64,000 nucleotides of DNA from the NCBI GenBank assembly GCA_963791805.1, contig CAWBTU010000003.1, forward strand, positions 620,001 to 684,000, in the 5' to 3' direction. Shown here one piece after another: positions 32,611 to 41,371 of this stretch. The notes beneath the pieces were generated by a model. The model saw nothing but the letters and a program-made list of their open reading frames with translations, searched no databases and was not told the DNA's origin. This DNA comes from JACMJL01 sp963791805 (lineage in GTDB: Bacteria > Bacillota > Clostridia > Clostridiales > Clostridiaceae). Both the position numbers and the translations under genes were made by a program. How positions within the stretch are numbered: position 1 is the stretch's first letter; the number at the start of each line of letters is the position of its first letter.

Positions 32611-33699
32611 ATGAATGATACTATCAAATCAGAAATAGATCTTTTAAGAATAGATCTTCCATTCATTATTAGTGAAATAGTCAAGCTGCAATATAAAATT
32701 CAACCGGAATTTGAAAAGTATGGAACCAAAGGTATGCAACACTCCTTAGAGGATGCAAAATTTAATTTAGAATATCTATTTTCAGCAATTGAAGTAGATA
32801 GCAAAATACTTTTTCAGCAGTATAATCAATGGACTAATAGACTTTTTACTAATCTAAATCTTCCTAAGGATACTTTGAACAAATTTTATTATTGTACAAA
32901 AGAAGTTTTTAAACAAAGATTTATCAAGGGTTTAGTAGATGAGGAGTTATTTATTAAGCTTATGGAATATATAGAACTTGGAATTGATTCTCTTAGAATT
33001 CAAGAATACGAAGAACACAAATCATTTTTTAAAATAGATAATCCACTCAAAGAGCATTTGCAGAAATATAGTGATTTTGTTTTTTCAGGTGATAGAAATT
33101 CTGCAACTAAGCTTATTCTAGATATTTCTCAAAGCACTATTGAAATAAAAGATATTTATAAGCATATTATTGGACCTTTCCAACTAAAACTAGGAAATCT
33201 ATGGCATGAAAATAAAATAAGTGTAGCACAAGAGCACTATGGCACTGCTGTATCACAATTTGCAATGTCGTTGCTATATGAAAAAATATTTGATACACCT
33301 AAAAATGAAAAAATATTTCTAGGTACTTGCGTTGAAGGTGAGCTTCATGAGCTGGGTATGAGAATGGTTTGTGACTATATGGAAAGCTGCGGTTACAATA
33401 CATATTATCTTGGAGCAAACATGCCTGAAAGTGGCATAATTCAAATGATAAAAGAAAAAAATCCAAATATAGTAGCAGTTTCATGCACTATGACATTTAA
33501 TGTTTCTAAGGTTAGAAGTTTAATTCAAACAATAAAAAATAACGAAATACATGTGCCAATAATAGTGGGCGGATTTCCATTTAGTGTAGATAAAGACTTA
33601 TGGGTGAAAATGGGTTCGGATGGTTGCTCTAAAGATTTTGAAGATGCTTTTTTATTATCTGAAAGACTATGTAGAGGTGGTAAAAATGATATCCTTTGA
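32611..33699 (+). CDS. cobalamin-binding sensor protein, CarH-like photoreceptor module
   Basis: A 362-residue protein. The N-terminal half (to about 150) is helical and unrecognised. Residues 155-230 match the helical cap of B12 sensor domains and contain Trp198-His199 and Glu208-His209, exactly the Wx9EH pattern of AdoCbl photoreceptors of the CarH/LitR type. The Rossmann B12 domain follows with GELHELG (His246 as the lower axial ligand; the usual Asp two residues before is Glu244), then SCTMTFN and VGGFPFS. No MerR-type DNA-binding domain is present. It overlaps the kinase gene by 14 bases, so the output is probably the kinase. Light sensing is inferred. Confidence 0.85.
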   Translation: MNDTIKSEIDLLRIDLPFIISEIVKLQYKIQPEFEKYGTKGMQHSLEDAKFNLEYLFSAIEVDSKILFQQYNQWTNRLFTNLNLPKDTLNKFYYCTKEVFKQRFIKGLVDEELFIKLMEYIELGIDSLRIQEYEEHKSFFKIDNPLKEHLQKYSDFVFSGDRNSATKLILDISQSTIEIKDIYKHIIGPFQLKLGNLWHENKISVAQEHYGTAVSQFAMSLLYEKIFDTPKNEKIFLGTCVEGELHELGMRMVCDYMESCGYNTYYLGANMPESGIIQMIKEKNPNIVAVSCTMTFNVSKVRSLIQTIKNNEIHVPIIVGGFPFSVDKDLWVKMGSDGCSKDFEDAFLLSERLCRGGKNDIL

Positions 33700-36484
33700 T
33701 GAAAAGTGGTTTGTCATTGTTTGCGATTTAGATTTTCTAGTTACTGAAGTTATTTTTTGTAAAAACATTGAAATAAATTTAAAGGCAAAGGATCAAATAG
33801 GAAAAATAGTATCACCGGATAATGTAGCAAAATTTTTGGATTTTAACGTAAATTTAAGAAATGAAAAAGTAATATTTGGTTGTGAAATTAATGTTGTTGA
33901 TAACAATAAGGAAATAAGCATTATGAATTTTGGAGGAATTCAATATATTGATAACTATATCATAACTGCATCTTCAAACAATAGTCTCTACGAGGAGTTA
34001 ATGCAGATAAACAATGAATATGTAAATTTATTTCGTGAAAAATTAAAGGAGTCACATGCATCTGCTAGTAATTACTTAAATTTTACCAAGCTTAATAATG
34101 ACATAATAAATATGCAAAGAGAACTCCAAAAGAAAAATGCTTATGTTTCAGATTTATTGGACAAGAAACAAGAGATGTTAAATATTATTGAAGAGCAAAA
34201 GAATTTTTTTAAACAAATGTTAAATGCAATCCCAGATTTAATTCTCTATAAAGATATGGATAATAAATACCTAGGCTGTAATAAAGCTTTTGCAGAAAAT
34301 TTAATTGGATTGGACGAACAGAATATTATTGGAAAAACTGATTTAGAGCTAGGCAAAAGTGATCAAATGGAAGGATTTTTTAGTCCAAAGGATAAGGAAG
34401 TCCTAGAAATGGGGAAAGCCTCAGCTTATGAAGTAAAAATCAAGATGGTAAATGGAACAACCATGGATGTAGAAGCTTTGAAAACTCCTTTTTATGATGA
34501 TAATGGAAAGATTGCAGGGCTCATAGGTATCGCGAGAGATATTTCACTTAGAAAAAAGAATGAGCTAGAAATTGTTCGTGCAAAAGAGCAGGCAGAAGCT
34601 GCAAATATCATGAAAGGTCAATTTCTTGCCAATATGTCACATGAAATCAGAACCCCTATGAACGGAATATTTGGATTTCTTCATTTGCTTGAAAAGTCTA
34701 GTCTGGCTCCAGAACAAAAGGAGTTTGTACGAGAGGCAAAATCAGCTTCAGAAGTATTAATGCACCTTATTAACGATATTTTAGATTTTTCAAAAATTGA
34801 GGCTGGTAAACTAACTATGGAAAGTATTAGTTTTAACATAAGAACTATTATTGAAGATGCTGTTTCACTTTTTGTATTTAAAGCATCTGAAAAGTGTATT
34901 GGATTACATGTAATGATTAAATCAAATGTACCTGAAGAAGTTATTGGAGATCCATCAAGGCTCAGACAGGTATTAAACAATCTTGTAAGTAATGCAGTTA
35001 AGTTTACAGACAGAGGTGAAGTATCTGTTATAGTTGATTTTATAGAAAAAGAAAAAGAAATAGCCTTGCTTAAGTTTGAAGTTAAGGATACGGGAATAGG
35101 AATTTCTAAAGAAGATACTCCTAAGTTATTTCAGTCTTTTAATCAGGCAGATGCATCTACTACAAGAAAATATGGAGGAACAGGTCTTGGATTAGCCATA
35201 TCAAAGGAATTGGTTAAAATGATGGGGGGAGAGATTTGTGTTGAAAGTACACCTGGTGAAGGTTCAACTTTTAAATTTGACTTGCCACTGAAAATTGCTA
35301 AAAGAACTTCAAACCTAGAAATTTTCTTTGAAAAACTCGAAGAAATTAATATTCTTGTAGTTGACCATAATGAGATTAGTAGAAAAATTATAACGTCATA
35401 TCTTCAAGGTGCTGGGTTTAAGGTGTTTGAAGCTATAGATGCAGGAAATGCAATTAACACTATGATTTCAAATGCGAACACTGAAAATAAAATAAGTATA
35501 ATCATTTTAGAAAATGAAATGAAGGAAATGAGCGGGTATGGGCTTGCAACGGTTCTAAAAACCTTACCAATGACAAAGGATATTAAATTAATACTTCTTA
35601 CCTCGGCATATGAAAAGAATGATATAAAAACTGCAAAAGAACATGGGTTTTTAGGGCATTTAACAAAGCCAGTTAGACGAGATAATTTATTAAACTCTAT
35701 TGCTATGGTATTGGGACTTAAAAAAGAAGATGGGGAAAACGTTGATAGTGTACCTAAAAATACAAATATAGAATTTAAGGACAAATTAAAGCCAAGAATT
35801 TTATTGGCCGAAGACAATGAGATAAACCGAAAAATAGTTATTGAAATACTTAAGTATCATGATATGACTTGCGATGTGGCAATTAATGGCCTTGAAGCTT
35901 ATGAAGCAGTACTGGAAAAAGACTATGATATTGTTTTTATGGATTGCCAGATGCCAGTAATGGATGGTTATGAAAGTACAGCTAAAATAAGGGCACTAAA
36001 AGGCCATAAGAAGCATACTCCCATTATTGCAATGACTGCAAACACAATGGAAGGCGATAGTGAAAAGTGTATTGAAGTTGGGATGGATGACTATCTTAGT
36101 AAGCCTATTAACTTTGTAAAGATGTTTAATATTATAGAAGCCAGAACAAAGTCAAAAGGGCACAGTTTTAATCATTTTCAATTAATTGATAATAGTATTG
36201 AGTTATTTGCTAATAACTCTGGTTTAACTAAAGATGCTGCAAAGAAAATTTTTGATGACTATACAAAGTATCTACCTAGTTTATTCCAGGATATGAGCCA
36301 GGCTATGGAAAATAATGATTTTGAGAAATTGAGAGGGCTTACGCACACATTAAAAGGGTCTTCTGGATCTTTAAGAATAAATTCTATTTATGAATTAGCA
36401 ATAAAGCTTGAGGAAACAGCTATAAAGAAAGAAAAACATGAGTGCGAGTACCTTTTTAGTCAAATAAAAGAGTTATTCCACTAA
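33686..36484 (+). CDS. hybrid sensor histidine kinase with PAS, two receiver domains and HPt
   Basis: A 932-residue soluble hybrid kinase. In order: an unrecognised N-terminal domain (1-120), a coiled coil (about 125-175), PAS (about 175-290), HisKA with His319 in NMSHEIRTPMNG, HATPase (NLVSNAVKF, DTGIGIS, GGTGLGLA), receiver 1, receiver 2 and an HPt with His887 in HTLKGSSGS. Receiver 2 keeps Asp753 (VFMDCQMPVMDG); receiver 1 has Glu609 at the phospho-site (IILENEM) and looks unphosphorylatable. No membrane helices, so its signal is cytosolic, presumably from the B12 protein encoded just before. The start at 33686 fits AGAGGTGG (33673-33680). Confidence 0.92.
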   Translation: MISFDEKWFVIVCDLDFLVTEVIFCKNIEINLKAKDQIGKIVSPDNVAKFLDFNVNLRNEKVIFGCEINVVDNNKEISIMNFGGIQYIDNYIITASSNNSLYEELMQINNEYVNLFREKLKESHASASNYLNFTKLNNDIINMQRELQKKNAYVSDLLDKKQEMLNIIEEQKNFFKQMLNAIPDLILYKDMDNKYLGCNKAFAENLIGLDEQNIIGKTDLELGKSDQMEGFFSPKDKEVLEMGKASAYEVKIKMVNGTTMDVEALKTPFYDDNGKIAGLIGIARDISLRKKNELEIVRAKEQAEAANIMKGQFLANMSHEIRTPMNGIFGFLHLLEKSSLAPEQKEFVREAKSASEVLMHLINDILDFSKIEAGKLTMESISFNIRTIIEDAVSLFVFKASEKCIGLHVMIKSNVPEEVIGDPSRLRQVLNNLVSNAVKFTDRGEVSVIVDFIEKEKEIALLKFEVKDTGIGISKEDTPKLFQSFNQADASTTRKYGGTGLGLAISKELVKMMGGEICVESTPGEGSTFKFDLPLKIAKRTSNLEIFFEKLEEINILVVDHNEISRKIITSYLQGAGFKVFEAIDAGNAINTMISNANTENKISIIILENEMKEMSGYGLATVLKTLPMTKDIKLILLTSAYEKNDIKTAKEHGFLGHLTKPVRRDNLLNSIAMVLGLKKEDGENVDSVPKNTNIEFKDKLKPRILLAEDNEINRKIVIEILKYHDMTCDVAINGLEAYEAVLEKDYDIVFMDCQMPVMDGYESTAKIRALKGHKKHTPIIAMTANTMEGDSEKCIEVGMDDYLSKPINFVKMFNIIEARTKSKGHSFNHFQLIDNSIELFANNSGLTKDAAKKIFDDYTKYLPSLFQDMSQAMENNDFEKLRGLTHTLKGSSGSLRINSIYELAIKLEETAIKKEKHECEYLFSQIKELFH

Positions 36485-36494
36485 GGAATCATGA

Positions 36495-36517
36495 AAAAGG
36501 AGGATAGTCCTCCTTTT
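36495..36517 (+). terminator. terminator after hybrid kinase
   Basis: A perfect 10-bp stem AAAAGGAGGA (36495-36504) with TCCTCCTTTT (36508-36517), 3-base loop, ending in T. Confidence 0.8.
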
Positions 36518-36771
36518 AATTTTACACTAAAGGTTTCTACTTCCATCTTTATTAAAAACTTTTCTCAAGTTTTTTCTGCGTCATTCCAAATACCTTGGCT
36601 TTTCATCGAAAATTTTGTTCAGCTTCAATTTCAAAAACAGAAATATACCTACCTATCTAGCAATTATTATCACAAAGGTATGTTTTAGGGTATCCATTAG
36701 TTATAGCATTGGTATGTTATCAATATTCATTGCAATTTACCATTTGCAATATCATACCTCAAAAGGAGTAC

Positions 36772-36930
36772 ATGACACTGATTCAAGGAATAGAAAATGG
36801 TAAAGGCATGCTAGAATTCAAGGGACAGATTACTTATCTACTTACTTGGATTGTAGGCTTGTGGCTTATGGGAAGTGGTATTACTAAAAAAAATGAGAAA
36901 AGGTATATATTAACTAATAATTATAGATAA
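36772..36930 (+). CDS. possible small membrane protein (52 residues)
   Basis: ATG at 36772 with AAAAGGAG at 36761-36768. The 52-residue product has one hydrophobic helix (ITYLLTWIVGLWLMGSGI) followed by a basic tail. A hairpin terminator lies just downstream (36951). Not recognised; the combination of ribosome site and terminator argues for a transcribed gene, but coding potential is hard to judge at this length. Confidence 0.4.
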   Translation: MTLIQGIENGKGMLEFKGQITYLLTWIVGLWLMGSGITKKNEKRYILTNNYR

Positions 36931-36950
36931 ATATGGTAATAAAAGCGTAT

Positions 36951-36988
36951 AATTGTGCTAGTCCTATGACTGGTGCAATTATTTTTTT
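36951..36988 (+). terminator. terminator before ECF sigma gene
   Basis: AATTGTGCTA (36951-36960) pairs with TGGTGCAATT (36971-36980), partly by G-U pairs, followed by ATTTTTTTG. Confidence 0.7.
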
Positions 36989-37082
36989 GATAGGAAATCA
37001 GAAGTTACTGCGTATTTAATATATGAGAGCTCTTTAAAATAAAAATTTGTGACATATTAATGAAATTACGGAGGTGAAATTA

Positions 37083-37646
37083 TTGAAAGTAGATGATAGT
37101 AACTTTATAAATGAACTTAAAAAGAAAAACTTTAAAGCTATGGATTATATGGTTGATGCTTATGGAAATCTTATTTATAAAATAGTCTATAGCATATTGT
37201 ACAAAGATTCAAATATTAGTTCTGTTGAAGAATGTACAAATGATGTTTTTATGAAAATTTGGAATAACATAGAGTGCTTTGACACTGAAAAAGGAACCTT
37301 TAAAACCTGGATTATGGCAATTTCTAAATTTAAAGCAATTGATTACAAAAGAAAGCTTATGAAATACTCAGATTATGCAGACATAGAGGATTTGACTCTT
37401 TCTTCAGGGGATAACGTGGAAAATGCCCTTATATTAAAGGAAAGAAGAAATGAGATATTGGCTGCTATAACCGAGATGAAAGAACCTGATAAATATATAT
37501 TTATCAAAAGATATTTCTTTAATGAGGATATAGACACAATAGCAAATAGTTTAGATTTAACCAAAGCTGCAGTAGAAAATAGACTTTCTAGGGGAAGAAA
37601 ATTATTAAAAGGAGAGCTTGTACATCTTAAAGAGGAGGTAATTTAG
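37083..37646 (+). CDS. ECF-type RNA polymerase sigma factor
   Basis: A 187-residue sigma-70 family factor. Region 2 includes VEECTNDVFMKIWNNIECFD and FKTWIMAISKFKAIDYKR (core binding and -10 recognition). Region 4 is IFIKRYFFNEDIDTIANSLDLT followed by AAVENRLSRGRKLL (-35 recognition). TTG at 37083 is preferred, 6 bases after CGGAGGTG. Its stop touches the start of the DUF4179 gene, its probable anti-sigma. It is paralogous to the sigma gene at 56482-57036. Confidence 0.88.
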   Translation: MKVDDSNFINELKKKNFKAMDYMVDAYGNLIYKIVYSILYKDSNISSVEECTNDVFMKIWNNIECFDTEKGTFKTWIMAISKFKAIDYKRKLMKYSDYADIEDLTLSSGDNVENALILKERRNEILAAITEMKEPDKYIFIKRYFFNEDIDTIANSLDLTKAAVENRLSRGRKLLKGELVHLKEEVI

Positions 37647-38957
37647 ATGAATGAAAAAGATTTATATAAAGACTTTAACAATGTTAATATTGGTGAACAT
37701 GAATTTGATGATATTGAAGTAAATATGACTGACATACAAAAAAGCAATCTAAAGAGAAATTTAAAAACCAATTTAAATACCAAGAAATTTGTAAAAACTA
37801 AAATAGCTGCAGGAAGTGTTGCTGCTGCTTTAACAGTAATTATTGGAGTAGGATTTACAAACCCATCTTTTGCATCCTCAATTCGCATATTGAACCCAAT
37901 TGTTCAAATGAGGGGGTATACAGGGGATTATGAGAATCATACAGACATAGTAAATAAAACAGTTACTTGCAATGGGAAATCATTTACAATAAACAATGTA
38001 ACTTGTTTTGATAATAATATAATTATTGGATATACAGCGAAAAGCAATGAAAAGTTAGACGCAAGGGGGCCTCTATTTGCTCCAACTTTTAAAGTGAATG
38101 GAAAATTGCTAAATGTTGGATTTGGTGGTCGTCCAAAGAATTTAGATGAATACACAGCTATAGGAACTATTGAGCTAATGCAAAATGATATGATTTTACC
38201 AGATGACTTTAATTTTAATATGTCCTTCAATAAACTTGGTGATACAGATGGAAATTGGAACTTGGATTTTAATGTTTCAAAGGAAAACCTAGGCAAACTT
38301 ACTAAGGTTTATAAGCCAAATCAAGCTGTAGTATTTAAAAATCATAATTTTACTATTAGCAAAGTTACTTTAAATCCGTTATGCACTATGATTTCAGTGC
38401 ACAATAACTTAAATGGTGGTAAACAAGAAGTACCACCAGAGATTTTGGTTTATGACGATAAAGGAAATGCACTTGAACCTGGAGCAGGAAATGGAGTTAT
38501 TCCTGATGCTAACGGCGATCTTAACATTCCTTACCAAAAGGTAAATGAAGACACAAAATATTTAACAATTGTAACACTACCAGCCAATGATGAATATAAG
38601 CCTAGTGAATCAGTACCGATTAATACTAAGTTACCAATTCAACTGTCAGCGGGTTTCAACCGCAAAGTAACTTTAACAAAAGTTGAATATTCAAATGACA
38701 ATGATAGCGTTAGTATACAGGCAATTATAGATGGTAAAATTCCATCAGATAAAATCCCAGATGATATTGTTGGTATAGAAGGTGACGATAGTAAATGTCC
38801 TTTTGAGAATCTAGGTCATACGATTAAAAAAATAGGTAATAACAAATATGAATTTACTATAAAATACAGTGGTTTAAAAAATGATAAAAATTATAGGATT
38901 ACAGCCCCTAATATAGATTATTATTATGATTCAAAAGTTACTGTAAAGCTTAAATAA
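37647..38957 (+). CDS. DUF4179-type probable anti-sigma membrane protein
   Basis: A 436-residue protein. The cytosolic N-terminus (1-50) is charged and would hold the sigma factor. One transmembrane helix follows (about 55-73, AAGSVAAALTVIIGVGFTN), then a long extracellular beta-rich part of the DUF4179 kind (NGKSFTINNVTCFDNNIIIGY, DGNWNLDFNVSKENLG). It starts directly at the sigma stop, so the genes are co-translated. The extracellular domain is the likely sensor; the ligand is unknown. It closely parallels the protein at 55111. Confidence 0.83.
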   Translation: MNEKDLYKDFNNVNIGEHEFDDIEVNMTDIQKSNLKRNLKTNLNTKKFVKTKIAAGSVAAALTVIIGVGFTNPSFASSIRILNPIVQMRGYTGDYENHTDIVNKTVTCNGKSFTINNVTCFDNNIIIGYTAKSNEKLDARGPLFAPTFKVNGKLLNVGFGGRPKNLDEYTAIGTIELMQNDMILPDDFNFNMSFNKLGDTDGNWNLDFNVSKENLGKLTKVYKPNQAVVFKNHNFTISKVTLNPLCTMISVHNNLNGGKQEVPPEILVYDDKGNALEPGAGNGVIPDANGDLNIPYQKVNEDTKYLTIVTLPANDEYKPSESVPINTKLPIQLSAGFNRKVTLTKVEYSNDNDSVSIQAIIDGKIPSDKIPDDIVGIEGDDSKCPFENLGHTIKKIGNNKYEFTIKYSGLKNDKNYRITAPNIDYYYDSKVTVKLK

Positions 38958-39039
38958 ATTAGATGTATTTTCAAAAGAAAAGAGTGTCCTGTCACTACCA
39001 AGAGAAAAATTAACAACCATGCTAACTTGAATAATTATT

Positions 39040-39100
39040 TAGCCTTAAATTGTAAACTAACGACTAGTTGCACTTTACAATTTAAGGCTATTGAATTTTT
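39040..39100 (+). terminator. strong terminator after DUF4179 gene
   Basis: A perfect 17-bp stem (39040-39056 with 39074-39090) and TTGAATTTTTT after it. The remaining ~180 bases to the next gene show nothing recognisable. Confidence 0.85.
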
Positions 39101-39285
39101 TGTGCAAAATGGGGTTGAGGGTAGAATGAACTAGGTCTAAATGGCTAAAGTAGAACAAACAATATATATAATAACATGGTAAATGAAGTAGCGAAAAAGG
39201 TTGAAAAGTGGCGGTATTAATAGTAAGATTAAATCAATATACTTAAAGAATTGGAATAGAATTATATATCGAAAGGAAGATAATT

Positions 39286-41262
39286 ATGAAAATTGACGTT
39301 GAGATTCTTGCCGTTATTGAGGGTCTAATATTTCTTACTCAAGTTATCGTTCTTTTCGTACAATATAAGGTAAACAAAAATTATAAAGGAATTAAATTAT
39401 GGTTATTAGGGTCCACAACAACGGTAATCGGAGTTATTTTTATGGCTATGATAGAAGTAAAATCTCTTAAGTGGATTGAAATAGCGTCTAATCCACTGAT
39501 GGTATTAGGACAAATTCTATTATATGTGGGAATTCTACATTTCTTAAACAATAAAGAGAATAGAGAGATTCTTTTTTTTATTTTCATTGTTTTCATGATC
39601 ACATATTTTTACTTCATAATTGTATACAATGATATTTCTTCACGTACTGTTGTTATTACAATGACATTAGCTATCATCTCAATAATGACCTCGTATCAAC
39701 TATTTTTCAAAAAGGACAAAGTTATCTCTGGAACAGCAAATTTTACATCCATTGTTTTTCTCTTAAATGGTTGTTTTCTAGTAATGCGTACTTTTTTTGC
39801 CATTATACTACCGCCCATGCAAACTTATAGTGATGAACCCATAATTTTGTTATTTGCATTAATAGTTCCAATGGTCACAAGTACTCTATGGACTTTTGGA
39901 TTTATAATTATGGTCAATCAACGTTTGAACATGGAAAATCTAGCTGGAAAAGAGCGATTGCAACAGATTTTTAATACAAGTCCAGATGCAGTGCTGATAA
40001 CGCGACTTGGAGATGGGTTAATAATTGATGTTAATGGTGGATTTTCACAAATAAGTGGATACACTCATGATGAAGCTGTTGGCAATTATACATTTAAGAT
40101 GAATTTTTGGGGTGCAGAAGAAAGAGAAGCTTTTATAATAGAATTAAAGGAAAAAGGATTTTGTGAAAATAAAGAAATTGATTTTAAGCGTAAAGATGGA
40201 CATAGATTTTTCAGTATGATATCGGCAAGAATAGTTACAATCTATGATGTACCACATATCATCAGCATTATCCATGATATTACAAATCGAAAACAAGCAG
40301 AAGAGGCACTTATCGAAAGTGAAGAACAATACAGATCTATCCTAAATGCGTCCCCAGATGATATTACCATAACAAATATGGAAGGTAGTATCATTATGGT
40401 TTCTCCAGCAGCAAAAAGAATGTTTGGGTTTGATTTGAATTACGAAGGATTTGTTGGCATGCACCTACTTGATTTTATACTACCCGAGGATAAGGATATA
40501 GCGCAATCAAATATGATACTAATGAATGCAGGTAGTTATGAAGGAACAAATGAATACAGAGGAGTGCGTAATGATGGAAGCATTTTTGACGTAGAAGTAA
40601 ATAGAGGCTTCATTAGTAACGCAAACGGGGAACATATTAAAATGGTATTTATTATTCGAGATATTACAGAGCGTAAGACTGCAGAGCAAAAGATAACGGA
40701 ATTGGTTAAACAACTTGAAATAGAGAGAAATACTGCACAAGAAAATTCAATTACAGATAGTCTTACAGGGCTCTCAAATAGAAGATATTTTGATGATGCA
40801 CTTAGGAGAGAATTTTCTAGATTGAAGAGGGTTGGAACTACATTATCGCTAATAATTTTAGATGTAGATTATTTTAAAAAATTCAATGACAGCTACGGTC
40901 ATTTAGCTGGAGATTATTGTTTACAGCAGATTGCAACTACAATTAAAACTATCGTTGAAGGAGTACCTAATATAGTTGCTCGTTATGGTGGTGAGGAGTT
41001 TGTTGTTTTAATGCCTCAACCAGAAGAACATGAGGCAGAAGAATTAGCTGAAAAAATACGTAAAGCAATTGAAGTTTTAAACATTCCACATGCTGCATCA
41101 CAAATCACAGATTACGTTACAGTAAGTCTTGGTGTTGTAACTGTACATAACGATGAATTATCTTCACAAGATCAAGTTGTTAAGCTGGCTGATGAAGCAT
41201 TGTATGCTGCTAAAAAAAGTGGAAGGAATCGAACTATAGTTAAAGAGGTGCCAGGCACGTGA
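39286..41262 (+). CDS. diguanylate cyclase with 7-helix membrane sensor and two PAS domains
   Basis: A 658-residue protein. About seven hydrophobic helices occupy residues 8-215; PAS 1 (LQQIFNTSPDAVLITR) spans about 225-345; PAS 2 (YRSILNASPDDITITN) about 347-470; GGDEF from about 487. The active loop is RYGGEEF, a functional variant of GGDEF, with DSLTGLSNRRYFDDAL before it. It makes cyclic di-GMP at the membrane. The last residues (VPGT) and the TGA stop are supplied by a dispersed GGTGCCAGGCAC repeat that has joined the gene end. Confidence 0.92.
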   Translation: MKIDVEILAVIEGLIFLTQVIVLFVQYKVNKNYKGIKLWLLGSTTTVIGVIFMAMIEVKSLKWIEIASNPLMVLGQILLYVGILHFLNNKENREILFFIFIVFMITYFYFIIVYNDISSRTVVITMTLAIISIMTSYQLFFKKDKVISGTANFTSIVFLLNGCFLVMRTFFAIILPPMQTYSDEPIILLFALIVPMVTSTLWTFGFIIMVNQRLNMENLAGKERLQQIFNTSPDAVLITRLGDGLIIDVNGGFSQISGYTHDEAVGNYTFKMNFWGAEEREAFIIELKEKGFCENKEIDFKRKDGHRFFSMISARIVTIYDVPHIISIIHDITNRKQAEEALIESEEQYRSILNASPDDITITNMEGSIIMVSPAAKRMFGFDLNYEGFVGMHLLDFILPEDKDIAQSNMILMNAGSYEGTNEYRGVRNDGSIFDVEVNRGFISNANGEHIKMVFIIRDITERKTAEQKITELVKQLEIERNTAQENSITDSLTGLSNRRYFDDALRREFSRLKRVGTTLSLIILDVDYFKKFNDSYGHLAGDYCLQQIATTIKTIVEGVPNIVARYGGEEFVVLMPQPEEHEAEELAEKIRKAIEVLNIPHAASQITDYVTVSLGVVTVHNDELSSQDQVVKLADEALYAAKKSGRNRTIVKEVPGT

Positions 41263-41271
41263 CAAGTGACA
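41247..41271. repeat. GGTGCCAGGCAC repeat overlapping a stop codon
   Basis: The 25-bp core seen twice at 3282-3348 is here within the last codons of the GGDEF gene; the stop TGA at 41260-41262 belongs to the repeat. Confidence 0.85.
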
Positions 41272-41371
41272 ATCTTGAAACTCCTATTTATAGGCATGAG
41301 CTTACATTGATATTCGTGTATATAAGTGCTAAACTAAATTAAAAATAGCTAGTATCTAAGGAGGAATGAAT

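Noticed and set aside
36491..36803. Two overlapping short frames of 62-65 codons after the hybrid kinase
   Set aside because: They start within or just after the terminator, lack ribosome sites and show no family features.
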